The notes beneath the pieces were generated by a model. That model had not been told where the DNA came from and made no database searches. It worked only from the letters and a program-made list of their open reading frames with translations. A stretch of DNA of 64,000 bases, from positions 124,001-188,000 of the forward strand of contig NZ_PZKC01000001.1 of NCBI RefSeq assembly GCF_003034845.1, in the 5' to 3' direction. The DNA is from Pseudothauera lacus (lineage in GTDB: Bacteria > Pseudomonadota > Gammaproteobacteria > Burkholderiales > Rhodocyclaceae). The position numbers were made by a program, and so were the translations under genes. Below are positions 17,778 to 26,698 of this stretch, one piece after another; the stretch's first letter is position 1, and every line of letters begins with the position of its first letter.

Positions 17778-19622
17778 TCACTCCCCGCGCTTCCTCCGCG
17801 GCGGAAACTGGCCGGCGGCCTTGCGGTCGCCAAAGCCTTTGCCTGCCGGGGCTTTGCCGTGCTTGCGCGGTGCCGCGCGCTCATCGTTGCGCGGACGGGT
17901 GTCGCGCGCCGCAGGCGGACGGCGCTGGGGCAGGGCGGCGGCTTCGGCCTCGCTGAGCGGACGGATCTGCAGCGCACGCTGGCGCACGCGGATGCGTTTC
18001 ATGGCGCCGAGCAGATCGGCGGGCAGGTCGCGCGGCAGCTCCACCGTGCTGTAGTCGTCGAAGAGGTGAATCTGGCCGATGTAGCGGCCTTCGATGCCGC
18101 CCTCGTTGGCGATGGCCCCGACGATCTCCTTCGGGTTGGCGCCATGCTCGCGGCCGACCTCGATGCGGTAGCGCATCAGCATCCCCTCTGAAAAGGCGCG
18201 GCGACGGGCAAGGATCTCGTCGCGGTTCTCACGCGGCGCGCGTTCGGCCTTGGCGCCGGGGGCCGCCGCGGCGGCGGTGGCGATGTCCCAGCCACGGCCG
18301 CTTTCCTCGATCTGCAGGGGGCGCTCGCGTTGGGCCAGGAAGGCCAGCGCGGCGGCGATCTCGTGGGTGCTGAAGGACTCTTCCTCTTCGATGCGGTTCA
18401 CCACGTCCATGAAGAAGCCCAGATCCTCGTTCTTCAGGGTTTCCACTACCTGCAGGCGGAACTGGGCGATGCGGCGATCGGCGACAGCGTCGCGACTGGG
18501 CAGTGCAATCGACTCGATGGGCTGGCGGGTGGCGCGCTCGATGGCCTTCAGCATGCGCGTCTCGCGCGGTGCGACGAAGAGGATGGCGGTGCCCTGGCGA
18601 CCGGCGCGGCCGGTGCGGCCAATGCGGTGCACGTAGGCTTCGGTGTCGTAGGGAATGTCGTAGTTGATGACGTGACTGATGCGCGGCACGTCGATGCCGC
18701 GCGCGGCAACGTCGGTGGCCACGACGATGTCGAGGGCGCCGTTCTTGAGGCGCTCGATGACCTGTTCGCGCAGCCCCTGGGTCATGTCGCCGTTGAGCGC
18801 GGCCGCTGCATGGCCGCGGGCCTCGAGGCGTTCGGCGAGTTCGACGGTGGCGGTCTTGGTGCGCACGAAGACGATGGCGGCGTCGAAATCGTCCTCGACT
18901 TCGAGAATGCGGGTCAGTGCGTCGAGCTTGTCTACCCCGCGCACCAGCCAGTAGCGCTGGCGGATCGTCGCCACGGTGCTGGTCGCCGCACGAATCTTGA
19001 CTTCCTGCGGTTCGCGCAGGTGGCGGTGGGCGACGCGGCGGATGGGTTCCGGCATGGTGGCGGAGAAGAGCGCCGTCTGGCGTTCCGCCGGGGTGTGTTC
19101 GAGGATCCACTCGACGTCGTCGATGAAGCCCATGCGCAGCATTTCGTCGGCTTCATCGAGCACCAGGGTGCGCAGGCCGTCGAGCACCAGGCTGCCCCGT
19201 TCGAGGTGGTCCATGACCCGCCCCGGCGTGCCGACGATGATGTGGGCGCCGCGCTTCAACTGGCGCAGCTGCACCACCATGCTCTGGCCGCCATACACCG
19301 GCAGAACATGGAAACCGGGCAGGTGGTGGGCGTACTTCTGGAAGGCTTCGGCGACCTGGATGGCGAGTTCGCGGGTGGGGGTGAGCACCAGCACCTGCGG
19401 ACGGCACTGCGCCAGGTCGAGACGGGCCAGCGCCGGGAGCGCAAAGGCGGCGGTCTTGCCGGTGCCGGTCTGGGCTTCGCCGAGGAGGTCATGCCCGGCC
19501 AGCAGCGGCGGAATGCAGGCAGCCTGGATGGGCGACGGGTTCTCGTAGCCGACTTCCGTGAGCGCGGTGAGCAGCGCGGCGGGCAGGTCGAGGTCGCTGA
19601 AACTGGCGGGCGTGGTGGTCAT
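17778..19622 (-). CDS. deaD: DEAD-box ATP-dependent RNA helicase DeaD/CsdA
   Basis: A 614-residue RNA helicase involved in ribosome assembly and mRNA turnover, especially in the cold. Motifs in order: NPSPIQAA Q-motif, AQTGTGKT (50-57), PTRELA, VLDEADEML, SAT, and HRIGRTGRAGRQG in the second RecA domain. A DbpA-type RNA-binding domain follows (about 470-555, with RYRIEVGREHGANP), then a basic Arg/Pro/Lys-rich tail. The gene sits 145 bp downstream of the cold-shock gene on the same strand, separated by a strong terminator, so it is probably transcribed separately or by read-through. Cold induction is likely from the family but not shown here. Confidence 0.95.
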   Translation of the reverse strand: MTTTPASFSDLDLPAALLTALTEVGYENPSPIQAACIPPLLAGHDLLGEAQTGTGKTAAFALPALARLDLAQCRPQVLVLTPTRELAIQVAEAFQKYAHHLPGFHVLPVYGGQSMVVQLRQLKRGAHIIVGTPGRVMDHLERGSLVLDGLRTLVLDEADEMLRMGFIDDVEWILEHTPAERQTALFSATMPEPIRRVAHRHLREPQEVKIRAATSTVATIRQRYWLVRGVDKLDALTRILEVEDDFDAAIVFVRTKTATVELAERLEARGHAAAALNGDMTQGLREQVIERLKNGALDIVVATDVAARGIDVPRISHVINYDIPYDTEAYVHRIGRTGRAGRQGTAILFVAPRETRMLKAIERATRQPIESIALPSRDAVADRRIAQFRLQVVETLKNEDLGFFMDVVNRIEEEESFSTHEIAAALAFLAQRERPLQIEESGRGWDIATAAAAAPGAKAERAPRENRDEILARRRAFSEGMLMRYRIEVGREHGANPKEIVGAIANEGGIEGRYIGQIHLFDDYSTVELPRDLPADLLGAMKRIRVRQRALQIRPLSEAEAAALPQRRPPAARDTRPRNDERAAPRKHGKAPAGKGFGDRKAAGQFPPRRKRGE

Positions 19623-19722
19623 GGGCGAAGGACTGCAGAACGGTCAGGGTTTCAGTATGGCAAGTGCCGCGGTCGAGCGAAAGCGCGAGTTCGGGCGGGC
19701 TGGCGGGAATGGGGGGCAGAAA

Positions 19723-19751
19723 AACAAAAACGCGGCCGAAGCCGCGTTTTT
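19723..19751 (-). terminator. Rho-independent terminator after the cold-shock gene
   Basis: On the minus strand an AACGCGGC/GCCGCGTT stem is capped by a TTCG tetraloop and followed by TTTTTGTTTTT. It lies 16 bp beyond the cold-shock stop codon and upstream of deaD. Confidence 0.9.
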
Positions 19752-19767
19752 GCCGGAGCGCGAAGGC

Positions 19768-19977
19768 TCAGAGGGCGCGGATGTTCGCAGCCTGCAGGCC
19801 CTTCGGGCCGGTCTTGACTTCGAATTCGACGCGCTGGTTTTCGGCCAGGGTCTTGAAACCCGAACCTTGAATTTCGCTGAAGTGGGCGAACAGGTCGTCA
19901 CCGCCGCCTTCCGGGGTGATGAAGCCGAAGCCCTTGGAGTCGTTGAACCACTTGACGGTACCGGTCTTGGTGCTCAT
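19768..19977 (-). CDS. Cold-shock protein (CspA family)
   Basis: A 69-residue single cold-shock domain that binds RNA and ssDNA and melts secondary structure. RNP1 is KGFGFI (15-20) and RNP2 DLFAHF (28-33). The start [11 protein letters not shown] is the usual family N-terminus; the frame stays open upstream but that stretch is leader. A strong terminator follows and deaD lies downstream on the same strand. The gap to the next upstream gene is 239 bp, consistent with the long untranslated leader typical of cold-shock mRNAs. Confidence 0.95.
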   Translation of the reverse strand: MSTKTGTVKWFNDSKGFGFITPEGGGDDLFAHFSEIQGSGFKTLAENQRVEFEVKTGPKGLQAANIRAL

Positions 19978-20216
19978 GAGTTGTGCGTTCCATAAATGAA
20001 GATTGTTGGGCAAAAGCGCCCGGATGCAGGAACGATCAAGAAACGTGCGAGGGAATTCGAACCGAAACCGTCCGCTAGGGAACGTACTGCCAGAAAACCA
20101 CCTGAACATACTGCTTGAATCGACTGCAGGCGCAAGATACACGGTTTTTTCGTGCCGTGGTGATTTTTTCGCGCTTTGCGCCAACCCGCGCAAGGACGGG
20201 CTGGCGCGGGTGTGGC
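19978..20216 (-). other. Non-coding gap, probable long cold-shock leader
   Basis: No gene is seen. On the minus strand this is the 5' side of the cold-shock gene. It is less GC-rich than the surroundings and includes an A/T run (gtttttt region near 20145). The ribosome site before the cold-shock ATG is weak, as is common for structured csp leaders. The helix-hairpin-helix gene ends at its right edge. Promoter position not assigned. Confidence 0.4.
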
Positions 20217-20627
20217 TCAGTAGTGCAGGGCGCGCGGCAGGGTCTTGGCCTGCTCGACCCATTTCGCCACCTCGGTTTCGGTGGGGAGGCGGCGGGTGAG
20301 CTTGCGCTGTTCATTGACTTCCGCCATCGCCTTGGTGAGGTTGGCAGCGTTGCGCTGGGCCAGTTCCGGCACGGTATCGACGCCGGCGGCTTCGAGGAGT
20401 TCGGCGTACTCGGAACCGACGCCGCTGATGCGGTAGAGGTCCGCCATGTTGGCGAACTTGAGCACCTGCTTGGTGCTGAGCCCGGACTTTTCCGCCAGCT
20501 CCGCACGCTGCTTGACGGTGCCACAGGCTGCCAGCAGGCTGTCGGTGTCCTTGACGCCGGCCTCGCGCAGCTTGGTGCCGATCACTTCGCCGATGCCTTC
20601 GATGTCCTCGATCTTGTAGTTCGCCAT
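20217..20627 (-). CDS. Helix-hairpin-helix protein (DUF4332-like)
   Basis: A 136-residue soluble protein with two helix-hairpin-helix-like units: [20 protein letters not shown] near the N-terminus and [20 protein letters not shown] in the middle. This matches the DUF4332 pattern, thought to bind DNA or proteins, though its biological role is unknown. Adjacent ATGs at 20630 and 20627 are both possible; GGGAG lies just upstream. It follows mfd on the same strand with a 140-bp gap. Its position next to a transcription-repair coupling factor suggests a nucleic-acid role but does not prove it. Confidence 0.8.
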   Translation of the reverse strand: MANYKIEDIEGIGEVIGTKLREAGVKDTDSLLAACGTVKQRAELAEKSGLSTKQVLKFANMADLYRISGVGSEYAELLEAAGVDTVPELAQRNAANLTKAMAEVNEQRKLTRRLPTETEVAKWVEQAKTLPRALHY

Positions 20628-20767
20628 CATCCCACTCCCGCAGAGTTGGCTGCCGCATCCGTGCGTCCGCCCCATGCGGTTGCCGGCGGCATGCCGTGAC
20701 CGCAGCATAGCCGCTGCACGGGTGATGCGCACAGGCGCGGCGCTTAAATTTCTGTGTCGCACCAGCG

Positions 20768-23700
20768 TCAGGCGCGTACCGCCTCCAGCAACTCCTTGAC
20801 CGCCTGCGCGCGCTGCCTGAGCCCGGGCAGCGCGACCTTGCGGATCAGGCGGTCGGGCCCGGCCATGCGGGTGTTGCGATCCTTCTGGATGAGCAGGATG
20901 ACCTTGCCGGGGTCGATCGCCGGATTGGGGCCGAAATGCACGCTGATCTGCGCCTCCGAGGCGTCGAGCTTGGCCACCCCGTAGGGCTTCACCAGCAGGC
21001 GCAGGCGGTGTGTTTCGAGCAGTGCCTGGGTCTGCGGCGGCAGTTCGCCGAAGCGGTCGATGAGCTCTTCCTGCAGGGCGCGCAGATCGTCGTCGTTGTC
21101 GCAGTTGGCGAGGCGCTTGTAGAGCGTCAGACGCTCCTGCACGTCCGGGCAGTAGTCGGAGGGCAGCAGTGCCGGGGTGTGCAGGTTGATCTCGGAGACC
21201 ACCTCCAGCGGCTGCGAAAGGTCGGGTTCGCGGCCTTCCTGCAGGTCGCGCACGGCGCGCTTGAGCATCTCGGTGTACAGGCTGAAGCCGACCTGCTGGA
21301 TCTCGCCGGACTGGTTTTCGCCGAGCACCTCGCCGGCGCCGCGGATCTCCAGGTCATGCATCGCCAGATAGAAGCCGGAACCGAGGTCTTCCATCATGGT
21401 GATGGCCTCCAGGCGCTTCTGCGCCTGCGCGCTGGGCTTGGCGTCGGCGTCGGTGAGCAGGTAGGCGTAGGCCTGGTGGTGGCTGCGCCCGACGCGGCCG
21501 CGCAGCTGGTGGAGCTGGGCGAGGCCGAAGCGGTCGGCACGGTTGATGATGATGGTGTTGGCGCTGGGGTTGTCGATGCCGGTCTCGATGATGGTGGTGC
21601 ACAGCAGCAGGTTGGCGCGCTTCTGCGTGAAGTCGCGCATCACCCGCTCCAGCTCGCGTTCGGGCATCTGTCCGTGGCCGACGACGATGCGCGCCTCGGG
21701 GAGCAGCTCGGTGAGGCTGTTGCGCATGTTCTCGATGGTATCGACCTCGTTGTGGAGGAAGTACACCTGGCCGCCGCGCTTGAACTCGCGCAGCACGGCC
21801 TCGCGCACGATGCCTTTCGACCAGCGCTGCACGAAGGTCTTGATCGCCAGGCGGCGCGAGGGCGCGGTGGCGATGACGGAGAACTCGCGCATGCCTTCGA
21901 GGGCCAGCCCCAGCGTGCGCGGGATCGGCGTAGCGGTCAGGGTGAGGATGTCCACCTCGCTGCGGAGCGCCTTCAGCGCCTCCTTCTGGCGAACCCCGAA
22001 GCGGTGCTCCTCGTCGATGATGACCAGCCCGAGGCGCTTGAAGCTGACGTCCTTCTGCAGCAGGCGGTGGGTGCCGATGAGGATGTCCACCTTGCCCTCG
22101 GCGAGCTGCGCGAGGGCCTCGCCCTGCTCCTTGGCGCTGCGGAAGCGCGACAGTTCGGCGACCTTGACCGGCCAGTCGGCGAAGCGGTCGGAGAAGGTCT
22201 GCCAGTGCTGCTCGGCGAGCAGGGTGGTGGGGCACAGTACCGCCACCTGCTTGCCGTCGGCGACCGCGACGAAGGCCGCGCGCAGCGCCACTTCGGTCTT
22301 GCCGAAGCCGACGTCGCCGCACACCAGGCGATCCATCGGACGGCCCGAGCGCATGTCGGCGATCACCGCGTCGATGGCGGCCTGCTGGTCGGGGGTGGTC
22401 TCGAAGCCGAAGCCTTCGGCGAAGGCGTCGAGGTCATGCTGCTTGAAGTCGAAGCGGTGGCCGGCGCGCGCGGCACGCTGGGCATAGAGCGCAAGCAGTT
22501 CCGCGGCCGTGTCGCGGACCTGCTGGGCGGCCTTGCGCTTGGCCTTTTCCCATTGCCCGGAGCCGAGGCGGTGGAGATCAACGGCCTCGGGGTCGGCACC
22601 GGCGTAGCGCGTGATGACGTGCAGCTGGGCCACCGGTACGTAGAGCTTGTCGCCGCCGTTGTATTCGAGATGCAGGAACTCGGTGTCGCCTTCGCCGAGA
22701 TCCATGTGTATCAGACCGATGTAGCGGCCGATGCCGTGCGAGACGTGCACCACCGGATCGCCCGGCTTGAGCTCGGAGAGATCGCGCAGCCAGCCCTCCA
22801 TGGTCGAGGCGCGGCGATTGTCGCGGCGCCCGCGGGTACGCGCGGTGGCGGCGTAGAGTTCCGCTTCGGTGACCACTGCGAGCCGCGCGGCGGGCAGCAT
22901 GAAGCCCGCCGCCAGCGGCCCCACCGCCAGCCCCAGCACGGCATCGCCGGCGACGAAGGCGGCGAGGTCGGTGCTCGGGGCAAAGGCGAGCGCGTATTCG
23001 GCGAAGTACTCGGCCATGGTCTCGCGCCGTCCGGCCGAGTCGGCGAGGATCAGTACCCGCCCGTCGAAGCCGGCGCAGAAGGCCTTCAAGCGGTGCAGCG
23101 GATCGCTTGCCTTGCCATCCACGCTGACCGCCGGCAGGGGCTGGGCGACGGTGGCGGCGGCACTGCCGGGAAACTGCAGGCGGGGGCGCTCCTTGAGAGC
23201 GATGAAGAAGGCCTCCGCACTGAGGAAGAGGCTCTCCGGGCTCATTACCGGGCGGCTGCGGTCGCCCTTGAGGAGATCGTGGCGGGAATGTGTGTCACGC
23301 CAGAACTCGGCGATGGCTGCGGGCACGTCGCGGTGCAGGAGCACCGCGGCGTCGGCGGGCAGATAGTCGAAGAGGCTTGCAGTGTCGTCGAAGAACAGCG
23401 GCAGGTAGTACTCGATGCCGGCCGGGGCAATGCCGTTGGAGACGTCCTTGTACACCGCGCAACGCGTCGGGTCGCCTTCGAAGCTCTCGCGGAAGCGGCT
23501 GCGGAAACGCGCGCGGGCCTTGTCGTCGAACGGAAACTCGCGTGCCGGCAGGAGACGGATTTCGTTGACCGGATAGACGGTGCGCTGGGTGTCGGGATCG
23601 AAGGTCTTGATGCTCTCGATCTCGTCGTCGAAGAGATCGATGCGGTAAGGCAGTGCGGAACCCATCGGGTAGAGGTCGACCAGGCCGCCGCGCACCGAGA

Positions 23701-24217
23701 ACTCCCCCGGGCTGACCACCTGGGTGACATGGGCGTAGCCGGCAAGCGCCATCTGCGCGCGCAGCTGGTCGACGTCGAGGCGTTCGCCCTGCTTGAGGAA
23801 GAAGGTGTAGGCGGCCAGGAAGGCCGGCGGCGCCATGCGGTAGAGCGCGGTGGTGGCCGGTACCAGCACCACGTCGGCTTCACCGCGGCTGATCGCGTAG
23901 AGCGTGGACAGGCGTTCGGAGACCAGATCCTGATGCGGCGAGAAGGCGTCGTAGGGCAGGGTTTCCCAGTCCGGCAGCACATGCACGCGCAACGCCGGGG
24001 CCAGCCAGGCGAGCTCCTCGTGCAGGCGCTGGGCGTCCAGCGGGTCGGCGCTGACCACCGCCAGCGTACGCCCCGGCTGCGCCAGCTGGGCCAGCGCGAG
24101 GGCGTCGGCGGAGCCGTGCAGGGGTGCCAGTTCGATGCGCTGACCGGGACGGACGGCGCTCAACACCGGGAGTTCGGCGAGCAGGGCGGGCAGGGGAGGG
24201 GATTCTGAAGCGGACAT
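20768..24217 (-). CDS. mfd: Transcription-repair coupling factor Mfd
   Basis: A 1149-residue ATP-dependent translocase that removes stalled RNA polymerase at lesions and recruits UvrA. The N-terminal UvrB-like region (about 1-350) includes the loading site for UvrA. The RNA-polymerase-interacting CarD-like domain follows (about 480-560, with PGDPVVHVSHGIGRYIG). The helicase has Walker A GDVGFGKTEVALR, DEEH box IIDEEHRFG, LTATPIPRTLG and QLHQLRGRVGRS. A TRCF C-terminal domain ends the protein. Length is standard. The start at 24217 follows a short leader with a hairpin and a GATAAT-like -10. Confidence 0.97.
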   Translation of the reverse strand: MSASESPPLPALLAELPVLSAVRPGQRIELAPLHGSADALALAQLAQPGRTLAVVSADPLDAQRLHEELAWLAPALRVHVLPDWETLPYDAFSPHQDLVSERLSTLYAISRGEADVVLVPATTALYRMAPPAFLAAYTFFLKQGERLDVDQLRAQMALAGYAHVTQVVSPGEFSVRGGLVDLYPMGSALPYRIDLFDDEIESIKTFDPDTQRTVYPVNEIRLLPAREFPFDDKARARFRSRFRESFEGDPTRCAVYKDVSNGIAPAGIEYYLPLFFDDTASLFDYLPADAAVLLHRDVPAAIAEFWRDTHSRHDLLKGDRSRPVMSPESLFLSAEAFFIALKERPRLQFPGSAAATVAQPLPAVSVDGKASDPLHRLKAFCAGFDGRVLILADSAGRRETMAEYFAEYALAFAPSTDLAAFVAGDAVLGLAVGPLAAGFMLPAARLAVVTEAELYAATARTRGRRDNRRASTMEGWLRDLSELKPGDPVVHVSHGIGRYIGLIHMDLGEGDTEFLHLEYNGGDKLYVPVAQLHVITRYAGADPEAVDLHRLGSGQWEKAKRKAAQQVRDTAAELLALYAQRAARAGHRFDFKQHDLDAFAEGFGFETTPDQQAAIDAVIADMRSGRPMDRLVCGDVGFGKTEVALRAAFVAVADGKQVAVLCPTTLLAEQHWQTFSDRFADWPVKVAELSRFRSAKEQGEALAQLAEGKVDILIGTHRLLQKDVSFKRLGLVIIDEEHRFGVRQKEALKALRSEVDILTLTATPIPRTLGLALEGMREFSVIATAPSRRLAIKTFVQRWSKGIVREAVLREFKRGGQVYFLHNEVDTIENMRNSLTELLPEARIVVGHGQMPERELERVMRDFTQKRANLLLCTTIIETGIDNPSANTIIINRADRFGLAQLHQLRGRVGRSHHQAYAYLLTDADAKPSAQAQKRLEAITMMEDLGSGFYLAMHDLEIRGAGEVLGENQSGEIQQVGFSLYTEMLKRAVRDLQEGREPDLSQPLEVVSEINLHTPALLPSDYCPDVQERLTLYKRLANCDNDDDLRALQEELIDRFGELPPQTQALLETHRLRLLVKPYGVAKLDASEAQISVHFGPNPAIDPGKVILLIQKDRNTRMAGPDRLIRKVALPGLRQRAQAVKELLEAVRA

Positions 24218-24235
24218 GCGGCAGTAAACGGCAGC

Positions 24236-24266
24236 GTCGCCAAACGGCGACCGGGGGGCAATTATC
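24236..24266 (-). promoter_or_regulatory. Candidate mfd -10 element and leader hairpin
   Basis: On the minus strand GATAAT (24266-24261) could be a -10. Downstream, GTCGCC-GTTT-GGCGAC (24251-24236) forms a perfect 6-bp hairpin in the leader, about 20 bases before the mfd start. No clear -35. Confidence 0.4.
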
Positions 24267-24292
24267 CTGGAAAGACTGCGCTTCGGGCGAAC

Positions 24293-24868
24293 TCAAGCCT
24301 GCGTATCGATCAGCCGGCCCGCGCGCGCCGGTTGCAGGGCCGCGTCGTCGTAGGCGCCGATGAGGCGGTTCCTGCCCTCCGTGCGCTCTTCGCCGTCGCC
24401 CTGGCGAGCGGCGGCAAGTTCGGCCCGCGCCTCCTGCGCCAGACGCGCGGCTTCGGCAGCGACGGCGTAGTCCTGCGCCGACGGGTTGGCGGGTGCCAGC
24501 GCAGCAGCGCGGATGCGTTCGGCCTTGGCGAGGGTTTCCGCGGGTGTGGCGCCCGCGGAGGTGTCAATGCGCACTTCGCCGCCCACTGCATAGCGCCGGC
24601 CATCGGGGCCGACCTGATAGGTATAGCTCGCGCCGCCGCGCACCAGTCCTGCGCCGGCAGCGACATGGGCGGCCTCGTGGGCCCGCACTTCGCGGTCGCG
24701 GCGTTGCAGTTCGTCGAGCAGGCGCAACTGCTCGGCGCTCAGTTCCTGGCCATTCACCACGCGCGCGGCGGGCCGTGGGCTGTCCTCCTGCTCGCGCCCG
24801 CGCAGCGCCGCTGTGCCCTCCGGGCGCAGCGCTGAGGGATAGGCGGCGCTTGCCGGTGAGACGTTCAT
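24293..24868 (-). CDS. SprA-type putative metalloprotease (CJM1_0395 family)
   Basis: A 191-residue protein with a zincin motif HEAAH at 64-68 in the context REVRAHEAAHVAAGAG. A Gly/Tyr-rich segment follows (GGASYTYQVGPDGRRYAVGGE), as in the SprA-related putative metalloproteases. The C-terminal half is an Ala/Glu-rich helix. There is no obvious signal peptide. Its start overlaps the end of the upstream hydrolase gene by 4 bp (ATGA), so the two are translationally coupled. It closes the operon that begins with amrB. Proteolysis is inferred from the motif; no substrate is known. Confidence 0.82.
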   Translation of the reverse strand: MNVSPASAAYPSALRPEGTAALRGREQEDSPRPAARVVNGQELSAEQLRLLDELQRRDREVRAHEAAHVAAGAGLVRGGASYTYQVGPDGRRYAVGGEVRIDTSAGATPAETLAKAERIRAAALAPANPSAQDYAVAAEAARLAQEARAELAAARQGDGEERTEGRNRLIGAYDDAALQPARAGRLIDTQA

Positions 24869-25584
24869 CGCTCGGGGTCGTCCTCCACCGGCGGCGGTGG
24901 AGCTTCGGGGTGGCGTGCCATCCAGGCGAGCGCATGTTCGCCGACCAGGGCAAGGCCCTGCACGGTGGCAAACACCTCTTCATCGCCGGCGATCTCCTGC
25001 CAGTCGTGATCCTCGCCTTGCAGCATGGCGTGGGCCTGGCGCTGCATGGCGAGCAGTCCGGCGCCGCTGGCGGCGATGAAGCGGGTGGGTACGCGCAACG
25101 CACGCAGGGGGGCGGCGCCGGCGAGGTCGGGGCGTCCGCCGGCGCAGGTCAGCGCTGACCACCCCTGCGCATCGCGAGCAAGCGCACGCACGGCGGCACC
25201 ACAGGCGGTGCCAAGGGCAATGGCCGCCACCGGGTGGGTGCGCAGGAAGGGCTGGTGGGCGATCCAGTCGCGCACACCGGCGATGCGGTTGGCAAGTGCG
25301 GCCATGTTGAAGGCGGTATCCGGATCGCGCGCGGCTTCGTGGGCGGTGAGCAGGTCAACGGCGAGCGTGGCATGGCCGGCCGCATGCAGTGCGGCACTCA
25401 GCGCATCCTCGCGGCTGGCTTCGGCAGGCGTGGACGTCGGGTGCAGGATGATCACCAGGCTGTGCACGTCGGGGGCGTGGCAAAGCAGGGCGTCGAGCCA
25501 GGTTTCGGCGGTGGGGATGCCGATCAGGGTATGGCGGAGGAACACGATGCACTCGCTGGACGGGGTTGGGCGAGCATCGCACAC
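24865..25584 (-). CDS. Alpha/beta-hydrolase-like protein, function unknown
   Basis: About 239 residues. HSLVIILHPTST near 41-52 resembles the first strand and oxyanion loop of alpha/beta hydrolases. AIALGTACGAAV (about 120-131) sits where the nucleophile elbow should be but reads GTACGA rather than a clean GxSxG, so catalysis is doubtful. A late His lies in GEDHDWQEI. The frame starts with GTG at 25584; a second GTG at 25545 (FLRHTLIGIP context) is an equal candidate, and neither has a good ribosome site. It lies 27 bp after amrS and overlaps the SprA-type gene by 4 bp, so it belongs to the amr operon. Confidence 0.7.
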   Translation of the reverse strand: MCDARPTPSSECIVFLRHTLIGIPTAETWLDALLCHAPDVHSLVIILHPTSTPAEASREDALSAALHAAGHATLAVDLLTAHEAARDPDTAFNMAALANRIAGVRDWIAHQPFLRTHPVAAIALGTACGAAVRALARDAQGWSALTCAGGRPDLAGAAPLRALRVPTRFIAASGAGLLAMQRQAHAMLQGEDHDWQEIAGDEEVFATVQGLALVGEHALAWMARHPEAPPPPVEDDPER

Positions 25585-25611
25585 GGGTGGGAGTGCGACA
25601 AGTCGCCTGCG

Positions 25612-26694
25612 TCACGAATGGCGATGGATGGCGACCGGGATGCGGCGGGCGCCAAAGGGTGTTTCGAAAGTGCCGAAACGCCCGGCCAGCGGGGTGGCGC
25701 AGGCCGGGCAGCGTCCGTCGGCGTCGACACGGTAGTCGAGGATTTCGTACCAGTCGCGGACGATAAGCGTCGCGCCGCAGGCGCTGCAGCATGTGGTGCC
25801 GCCGGCGCGATCGTGGACGTTGCCGGTGTAGACGTGGTGCAGACCGGCCGCACGGGCGATGTTGCGGGCGCGCTGGAGGGTGGCGAGCGGAGTGGGCGGC
25901 AGTTCGGTGAGCTTGAAGTCGGGGTGGAAGGCGGTGAAGTGCAGCGGTACGTCGGGGCGCAGCTCGGTCGCCACCCAGCGCGCCAGTGCGGTGAGTTCGG
26001 CATCGCTGTCGTTGCGCCCGGGAATCAGCAGGGTGGTCAGTTCCACCCACACCTTGCTCTCGTGAACCAGCCACTGCAGGGTGTCGAGCACGGGCTGCAG
26101 ACGGGCACCGCACAGTTCGCGGTAGAAGTCGTCGCTGAAGGCCTTCAGATCGACATTGGCGGCGTCCATGGCAGCGAAGAACTCGGCGCGCGCGCCGGCA
26201 TCGATGTAGCCGGCGGTGACCGCCACGGTGTGCAGCCCGCAGGCGTGACAGGCCGCCGCGGTGTCGATGGCGTACTCGGCGAAGATCACCGGGTCGTTGT
26301 AGGTGAAGGCAACGCTGCGACAGCCCCAGTGCGCCGCCGTTGCGGCAATCTCCGCGGGCGCTGCGGCATCCATCAGGCGGTCCATGTCGCGCGACTTGGA
26401 GATGTCCCAGTTCTGGCAGAACTTGCAGGCCAGATTGCAGCCCGCAGTACCGAAGGAGAACACCGCCGAGCCGGGATGGAAGTGGTTGAGCGGCTTCTTC
26501 TCGATGGGGTCGATGCAGAACCCCGAGCTGCGCCCGTAGGTGGTCAGCACCAGGATGTCGCCGACGCGCTGGCGCACGAAGCAGGCGCCGCGCTGGCCTT
26601 CATGGAGGTGGCAATAGCGCGGACAGAGATCGCACTGCAGGCGTCCGTCGTCGAGACGGTGCCAGTAGCGCGCAGGCCAGTCGGTCCCGCTCAT
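25612..26694 (-). CDS. amrS: AmmeMemoRadiSam system radical SAM enzyme
   Basis: A 360-residue radical-SAM protein. The cluster motif is CNLACKFC (CxxxCxxC) with an N-terminal Cys-rich stretch (CDLCPRYCHLHEGQRGACFVR) and a C-terminal CSACGA zinc-type pair. It matches the AmrS family, which always travels with AMMECR1 and MEMO homologues. The biochemical role of the trio is not established, to my knowledge. The gene lies 4 bp after amrA on the same strand and 27 bp before the hydrolase-like gene. Related enzymes activate glycyl-radical enzymes, but no such partner is in the window. Confidence 0.93.
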   Translation of the reverse strand: MSGTDWPARYWHRLDDGRLQCDLCPRYCHLHEGQRGACFVRQRVGDILVLTTYGRSSGFCIDPIEKKPLNHFHPGSAVFSFGTAGCNLACKFCQNWDISKSRDMDRLMDAAAPAEIAATAAHWGCRSVAFTYNDPVIFAEYAIDTAAACHACGLHTVAVTAGYIDAGARAEFFAAMDAANVDLKAFSDDFYRELCGARLQPVLDTLQWLVHESKVWVELTTLLIPGRNDSDAELTALARWVATELRPDVPLHFTAFHPDFKLTELPPTPLATLQRARNIARAAGLHHVYTGNVHDRAGGTTCCSACGATLIVRDWYEILDYRVDADGRCPACATPLAGRFGTFETPFGARRIPVAIHRHS

Positions 26695-26698
26695 GGTT

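Noticed and set aside
20936-24208. A 1090-codon open frame on the plus strand opposite mfd, and similar long frames opposite relA, ppk, ppx and the amidohydrolase
   Set aside because: They are antisense shadows made by high-GC codon bias; the translations are Gly/Ala/Arg/Val/His-rich without family motifs, while the opposite strands encode full known proteins.
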